Assembly: GCA_017629145.1 (NCBI GenBank)
Contig: JAGBXR010000036.1
Span: 62,001 to 126,000, forward strand
DNA from: Alistipes sp.
GTDB lineage: Bacteria > Bacteroidota > Bacteroidia > Bacteroidales > Rikenellaceae
Direction of reading: 5' to 3'
DNA: 64,000 nt
Position 1 is the stretch's first letter; each line of letters opens with the position of its first letter. Both the position numbers and the translations under genes were made by a program. This document shows positions 59,948 through 64,000 of this stretch, piece by piece. The notes below the pieces were generated by a model that was not told where the DNA came from, made no database searches, and saw only the letters and a program-made list of their open reading frames with translations.

Positions 59948-62080
59948 ATGGGTGCTATGTCAGAGGTGTTGTCACGCGATGTTAAGTTTGTCGGTGGCGT
60001 AGGAGAGGCGCGTGCGCGTCTGCTTCTGCGCGAGGTCGGCGTGCGCACTGTGGGCGACCTTCTGATGCGCTTCCCCTACCGCTATATCGACCGCACACGT
60101 GTGCTGCGCATCGACGAGGTCGACGAGTCGATGGAGAGCAACTACGTGCAGCTGCGTTGTCGCTTTGTGGGTAAGTCCTATACGGGTGAGGGTGCCAAGC
60201 GCCGCTTTACTGTCGAGGTCAACGACATCTCGGGAAGTGCCGAGTTGTTGTGGTTTCACGGCATCAAGTGGATAGAGAAGCGCGTCGAGATAGGGCGCGA
60301 GTATATGATATTTGGCCGTCCGTCGCTCTTCCGAGGGCGTATGAGTATGGTACACCCCGAGATCGAGCCTGTCGAGCAGGCGTTGTCGCGCAAGAGCGAG
60401 AGCGGCTTCCAGGGCATATACTCCTCTACCGAGAAGCTCTCGCAGGCCATAGGCACCAAGAGTATGCACACCATAGTGCACAATGCGTGGCAACTTGTGG
60501 CTGCCGACCCAAAGGCATTTGCCGACCCACTGCCCGAGGATATGCGTAAGCGCAATGGTCTGATATCATTGCGCGAGGCGATATACAACATTCACTTTCC
60601 GCAGTCTGCCGATAAGCTCCGAGCTGCGCAGTATCGTCTCAAGTACGACGAGCTGCTCGGTGTCCAGCTCACCATCCAGGCACGACGTACGGCGCGCCAC
60701 CATCGTGCCAACGGCTTTCTCTTTCCGCGCGTAGGCCATCTCTTCAATACCTTCTACCGCGAGAAGCTTCCCTTTGCACTTACGGGTGCGCAGCAGAGGG
60801 TTATCAAGGAGATACGCTCCGATATGATATCGGGCCGACAGATGAATCGTCTGCTTCAGGGTGATGTCGGCAGCGGCAAGACTATGGTTGCCTTTATGTC
60901 TATGCTCCTTGCTGTAGACAACGGCTTCCAGGCCTGCATTATGGCGCCCACCGAGATTCTCGCACGTCAGCACTACGCCTCGATGTGTCGCTTTGCCGAG
61001 GGCCTCGACATACGCATAGCCATACTCACAGGCTCGTCGAAGACCAAGGAGCGACGTGCTGCGCTGGAGGGCTCGCTCTCGGGCGAGGTAGACATTCTCA
61101 TCGGCACACACGCCCTCATCGAAGATGGTGTGCAGTTTGCCAATTTAGGCTATGTCGTCATCGACGAGCAGCACCGTTTCGGTGTCGAGCAGCGCGCAAA
61201 GCTCTGGACCAAGAATGCCCAGCCACCCCATATCCTCGTGATGACAGCAACGCCCATACCACGCACACTGGCAATGACGCTCTATGGCGACCTGGAGGTG
61301 TCGGTCATCGACGAGCTCCCTCCTGGCCGCCAGCCGATACGCACCTATCGCTATACCGACTCGGCACGCCTGAAGATGTTCGGCTTCCTGCGTAGCGAGA
61401 TAGCCAAGGGCAGACAGGTATATGTGGTATATCCGCTTATCAAGGAGTCCGAGGCACTCGACTATAAGGATCTCTACGACGGCTTCGAGTCTATGTCGCG
61501 CGACTTTCCGCTGCCACACTACCGCATCGCGGTGTGTCACGGCAAGATGCGCCCAGAGGATAAGGATGCCGCAATGGCGCAGTTCAAGAGCGGAGGTGCC
61601 GATATCCTCATTGCCACCTCGGTTATCGAGGTGGGTGTCGACGTGCCCAACGCCACGGTTATGGTCATCGAGTCGGCCGAGCGCTTTGGCCTCTCGCAGC
61701 TCCACCAGCTCCGCGGACGTGTAGGTCGTGGTGGCGAGCAGTCCTACTGCATACTTATGTCGGGCGACAAGCTCTCGAAGGAGGGTCGCGCAAGGCTCGA
61801 TGCTATGTGCGAGACCAACGACGGCTTCCGCCTCTCGGAGCTCGACCTCAAGCTGCGCGGTGCTGGCGACATTCACGGCACGCAGCAGAGTGGCGATGCC
61901 TTCGACCTGCGTCTTGCAAACCTCGCTACCGATACCCAGATTATGGAACTCACGCGCAACGAGGCGCTGCGCATCCTCGATGCCGACCCTCAGCTCTCGG
62001 CTCCCGAACATAGGTCGTTGCAGGAGTTGCGCGACCGACACCGCCGCCGCGAGCATATCGATTTTTCGGAGATATCGTAG
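59948..62080 (+). CDS. recG: ATP-dependent DNA helicase RecG
   Basis: A 710-residue branch-migration helicase that remodels stalled forks. The N-terminal wedge/OB-fold region (about 20-160; VGEARARLLLREVGVRTVGDLLMRFPYRYIDR, in part) precedes the SF2 motor: Walker A LLQGDVGSGKTMVA, DEQH box VIDEQHRFG, TATPIPRTLAMT, and the C-terminal GRVGRGGEQSYC and HGTQQSG motifs. The length fits. A second ATG three codons in (59957) is equally usable. Confidence 0.96.
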   Translation: MGAMSEVLSRDVKFVGGVGEARARLLLREVGVRTVGDLLMRFPYRYIDRTRVLRIDEVDESMESNYVQLRCRFVGKSYTGEGAKRRFTVEVNDISGSAELLWFHGIKWIEKRVEIGREYMIFGRPSLFRGRMSMVHPEIEPVEQALSRKSESGFQGIYSSTEKLSQAIGTKSMHTIVHNAWQLVAADPKAFADPLPEDMRKRNGLISLREAIYNIHFPQSADKLRAAQYRLKYDELLGVQLTIQARRTARHHRANGFLFPRVGHLFNTFYREKLPFALTGAQQRVIKEIRSDMISGRQMNRLLQGDVGSGKTMVAFMSMLLAVDNGFQACIMAPTEILARQHYASMCRFAEGLDIRIAILTGSSKTKERRAALEGSLSGEVDILIGTHALIEDGVQFANLGYVVIDEQHRFGVEQRAKLWTKNAQPPHILVMTATPIPRTLAMTLYGDLEVSVIDELPPGRQPIRTYRYTDSARLKMFGFLRSEIAKGRQVYVVYPLIKESEALDYKDLYDGFESMSRDFPLPHYRIAVCHGKMRPEDKDAAMAQFKSGGADILIATSVIEVGVDVPNATVMVIESAERFGLSQLHQLRGRVGRGGEQSYCILMSGDKLSKEGRARLDAMCETNDGFRLSELDLKLRGAGDIHGTQQSGDAFDLRLANLATDTQIMELTRNEALRILDADPQLSAPEHRSLQELRDRHRRREHIDFSEIS

Positions 62081-62110
62081 CCGGCATACTATGGTGTTGT
62101 GAAAAAACGT

Positions 62111-62118
62111 TATCTTTG
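62111..62118 (+). promoter_or_regulatory. Promoter of the zinc-ribbon gene
   Basis: TATCTTTG at 62111-62118; the leader is about 28 nt. No clear -33 TTG. Confidence 0.6.
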
Positions 62119-62152
62119 TGCAGAAATATCAGTAACATACTAATTCATATAT

Positions 62153-63394
62153 ATGGCACTTATCAGATGTAGCAAATGTGGAAACCTTGCCTCGAGTCGT
62201 GCGAAGGCCTGCCCGATATGTGGCGAGCCTATTGCCCAGGAGACGGTGCAGAGCACTCAGGAGGCAGCTCCACAGCCCAAAACATTGAACGATATCATCG
62301 CTGAAAAGCAGCGTTTGCATACTCTCAACGACAAGCTCAGCGGCGACACCGCTCCCGAGTCAGTTGCCCAGCCAACGACCGAGGCGACCGAGAGCCCTGC
62401 TGCGCCAATTGTCGAGCCCGTATACGAGCCACGCTACACCACCTCGCAGGAGGTGGCTGGCACAGGCTACGACCCACGTATCGAGGATTACGAGGCGGAG
62501 CTTCTGTCGCGTGAGCGCTCCATCAAGGGCTTTCGCACAGCGCTTATCGTGCTTCTCATACTCCTCGCCCCTGCGCTCTACTTCAGCGTGACGTGGGGAC
62601 TCAAGGCCAAGGCTATCGAGGAGGACTACGCCATCGTGGAGTCGGCACGTAAGCTCTTCGAGGAGCAGAATACTATGCTTCAGCACGATGCCGAGGCACT
62701 CGTAACCGAGCTCCAGCAGCTCAAGGATAAGAACGACACGATGATGCTCAAGTATCAGGAGGCTGTCGTTATGCTCGAGCAGTTGCAGAAGGAGAAGACC
62801 TACAACTACGAGCAGCTCGCACGCTACAAGAAGGAGGTAAACACGTTGCGCGGTGTGATGAAGGGCTACCTTCGCCAGATCGACTCGCTCAACACCATAA
62901 ACAACTCACTACAGGCGCAGAACGTGGCATACAAGAAGGAGATCAACACCGCGAAGATGCGTGCCGATGTTGCCGAGGAGCGTGCCGATGAGCTTGGCAC
63001 GAAGGTGCGTATCGGTGCTGTCATCCGTACAAGCGGCATCCGCACCGTTGCGCTCAACGACCGCAACAAGGAGGTTAAGCGCATCAAGCAGGCTTCGCGC
63101 TTGAGAGTAGACTTCGAGCTTACAGCTAACGAACTTGCCGAGCCAGGCGAGAAGTCTATCTACATCTGCATCACTGGTCCCGATGGCTACGTGCTCTCGC
63201 CAGCCAATATGATTCTCTTCCAGTTTGAGGGCGAGGATATGGCTGCTTCGGCAATGCGTAAGGTCGATTACAACAACGAGTCTGTACCTGTGAGCATCTT
63301 CTACGATGGCTCTGCATTTGAGCGCGGTACATACAAGATTGATATCTACATTGACGGTCGTCATAGTGGTTCGCAGGAGACCTACTTCGAGTAA
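62153..63394 (+). CDS. Zinc-ribbon membrane protein with coiled coil
   Basis: A 413-residue protein. The N-terminal zinc ribbon C-S-K-C-G (6-10) and C-P-I-C-G (22-26) is followed by a Gln/Pro/Thr-rich linker, one membrane helix (about 125-145; LIVLLILLAPALYFSV), a long coiled coil (about 155-285) and a C-terminal beta domain (about 290-413, ending QETYFE). The zinc ribbon would be cytoplasmic and the coiled coil periplasmic. Full-length relatives are hypothetical proteins of Bacteroidales; no function assigned. Its stop codon begins a nested hairpin element. Confidence 0.85.
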   Translation: MALIRCSKCGNLASSRAKACPICGEPIAQETVQSTQEAAPQPKTLNDIIAEKQRLHTLNDKLSGDTAPESVAQPTTEATESPAAPIVEPVYEPRYTTSQEVAGTGYDPRIEDYEAELLSRERSIKGFRTALIVLLILLAPALYFSVTWGLKAKAIEEDYAIVESARKLFEEQNTMLQHDAEALVTELQQLKDKNDTMMLKYQEAVVMLEQLQKEKTYNYEQLARYKKEVNTLRGVMKGYLRQIDSLNTINNSLQAQNVAYKKEINTAKMRADVAEERADELGTKVRIGAVIRTSGIRTVALNDRNKEVKRIKQASRLRVDFELTANELAEPGEKSIYICITGPDGYVLSPANMILFQFEGEDMAASAMRKVDYNNESVPVSIFYDGSAFERGTYKIDIYIDGRHSGSQETYFE

Positions 63395-63523
63395 TTTCTT
63401 GTGATAAGGGGTCATCTGCGGCCTCTCAATCATTGCCCCAAATGGGACGTACATTCAAGTACTACCCATCTGGGGCAATTTCTTTATCGAGGCCACATAT
63501 GACCCCTTCTGACAAGAAATTGG
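63392..63523 (+). repeat. Post-stop nested hairpin element, copy 2
   Basis: The TAA stop (63392-63394) overlaps the first arm. Outer arms AATTTCTTGT (63393-63402) and ACAAGAAATT (63514-63523) pair over 10 bp; AAGGGGTCAT (63406-63415) pairs with ATGACCCCTT (63501-63510); GGCCTC pairs with GAGGCC. The inner hairpin is TTGCCCCA/TGGGGCAA, ATGGG/CCCAT and GTAC/GTAC. The conserved joints CTCAATC and TTTCTTTATC are present. Stem sequences differ from copy 1 but remain paired. Confidence 0.9.
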
Positions 63524-63760
63524 GGTGTGCAGGTGGGTAGGTGGTGAATTAGGGAAATTAGTGAGATTAAGGAAGTTATGGAAGTTAAGGAACCTGAGAG
63601 CCTTCCAAAGGCGCGCAAGCCCTCCTTAAATTCCTTAAATTCCCTAAATTCCCTTAGCCTCCATCCAAAGGCGCGCAAGCCCTCCTTAAATTCCCTAAAT
63701 TCCCTTAGCCTCCATCCAAAGGCGCGCAAGCCCTCCCTAAATTCCTAAAATCACCAATCT
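63524..63760 (+). repeat. Tail of the element: GGCGCGCAAGCCCTCC repeats
   Basis: The first 34 bases equal the tail at 26700. Repeats starting CCAAAGGCGCGCAAG lie at about 63605, 63665 and 63716 (60 and 51 bp apart), made of about 10-bp TTCCCTAAAT modules. The minus-strand frame (REFKEF-like) is not taken as a gene. Confidence 0.85.
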
Positions 63761-63838
63761 CACTTTCAGACAAGAGCCTATTTCGCTTTTGTGTATGCCC
63801 TCTATAAGCCCTTCTTATATAGTCATAAAAATAAAAGA

Positions 63839-63869
63839 TTTGACAAATAAAATATTTGCACTATCTTTG
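63839..63869 (+). promoter_or_regulatory. Promoter of desulfoferrodoxin
   Basis: TTTG at 63839-63842 and TATCTTTG at 63862-63869 are 19 nt apart, an almost perfect Bacteroidetes promoter. The leader is about 48 nt. Confidence 0.8.
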
Positions 63870-63923
63870 CACTTGAAAACAAAACCAAAACTAATTACGA
63901 TAACCTATAAAGACTAAAATATT

Positions 63924-64000
63924 ATGGCAACGAAGTTTTTCAAGTGTAACACCTGTGGCAATGTAGTAACCAAGGTTGTAGATTCAAGAGTTCCGATTGT
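63924..64000 (+). CDS. dfx: Desulfoferrodoxin (superoxide reductase), 5' part
   Basis: Only the first 25 residues are inside the window. They read MATKFFKCNTCGNVVTKVVD, matching the N-terminal rubredoxin-like/desulforedoxin segment (C-x2-C) of desulfoferrodoxin, a superoxide reductase of anaerobes. The iron-site histidines would lie beyond the edge. A strong promoter precedes it. With the Bat cluster, it hints at oxidative-stress defence genes in this part of the chromosome, though that grouping may be chance. Confidence 0.8.
   Translation, partial: MATKFFKCNTCGNVVTKVVDSRVPI

Noticed and set aside
63484..63729. Minus-strand 81-codon ORF with REFKEF repeats
   Set aside because: It is a translation of the CCTTAAATTCC modules; low complexity with no signal of coding selection.

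Overview
This window is a chromosomal segment of a Bacteroidales bacterium, most likely from the Rikenellaceae (Alistipes-like). The assignment is an inference. It rests on a TonB receptor paired with a DUF4249 lipoprotein, a MoxR/DUF58/Bat (aerotolerance) cluster, the uppS-bamA-skp-skp order, BspA-like and GLUG-repeat lipoproteins, the general lack of Shine-Dalgarno sites, and many copies of the Bacteroidetes -7 promoter box TAnnTTTG. No rRNA, tRNA, CRISPR array, insertion sequence or prophage was recognised. Most of the window is compact housekeeping DNA.

Layout. 1-2.2 kb: the end of a TonB-dependent receptor and its DUF4249 partner. 2.3-5.6 kb (minus): metallophosphoesterase, CCA-adding enzyme, pdxJ. 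5.7-11.5 kb (plus): nadK, uppS, bamA and two Skp/OmpH chaperones, with a 71-bp tandem repeat between bamA and the first skp. 11.6-21 kb (minus): outer-membrane protein, MscS channel, MoxR, DUF58, a BatD-position membrane protein, TPR/BatC, BatA, BatB and pepD. 21.2-22.6 kb (minus): galE and a SUI1/YciH factor. 22.7-25.2 kb: a DUF4435 (TOPRIM-like) gene, a 1-kb array of operator-like repeats, and a 76-residue HTH regulator. 25.6-28.2 kb: fba and an AraC regulator. 28.3-31.1 kb (minus): a DUF5020 protein, frr, a TlpA-like thioredoxin and pyrH. 31.3-36 kb: dxs, cyclophilin, DAHP synthase/chorismate mutase, purine permease. 36.3-48.8 kb: three very large surface lipoproteins (one BspA-type, two GLUG-type), with a 56-residue ferredoxin and serS on the minus strand between them. 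49-63.4 kb: U32 peptidase-like protein, rRNA methyltransferase, split chromate transporter, UvrD/PcrA helicase, glycosyltransferase, nth, S41 protease, DUF1295 protein, apt, recG, and a zinc-ribbon coiled-coil protein. The right edge holds the start of a desulfoferrodoxin.

Two structures stand out. (1) Fourteen copies of the 18-19-nt core GGGTnnGATTTTTnnTACC lie between 23.8 and 24.9 kb, thirteen of them about 72 bp apart. They resemble a perfect palindrome that fills the -33/-7 spacer of the small HTH gene just downstream. This suggests a regulator with its own operator plus an unusual reservoir of related sites. (2) A nested double-hairpin element begins exactly at the stop codons of three unrelated genes (fba, the zinc-ribbon gene and frr). 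Its ends and single-stranded segments are conserved, while the stems change sequence but keep pairing. Two copies are followed by the same 34-bp tail and by 50-60-bp repeats built from about 10-bp submodules. Neither structure matches a feature type I can name.
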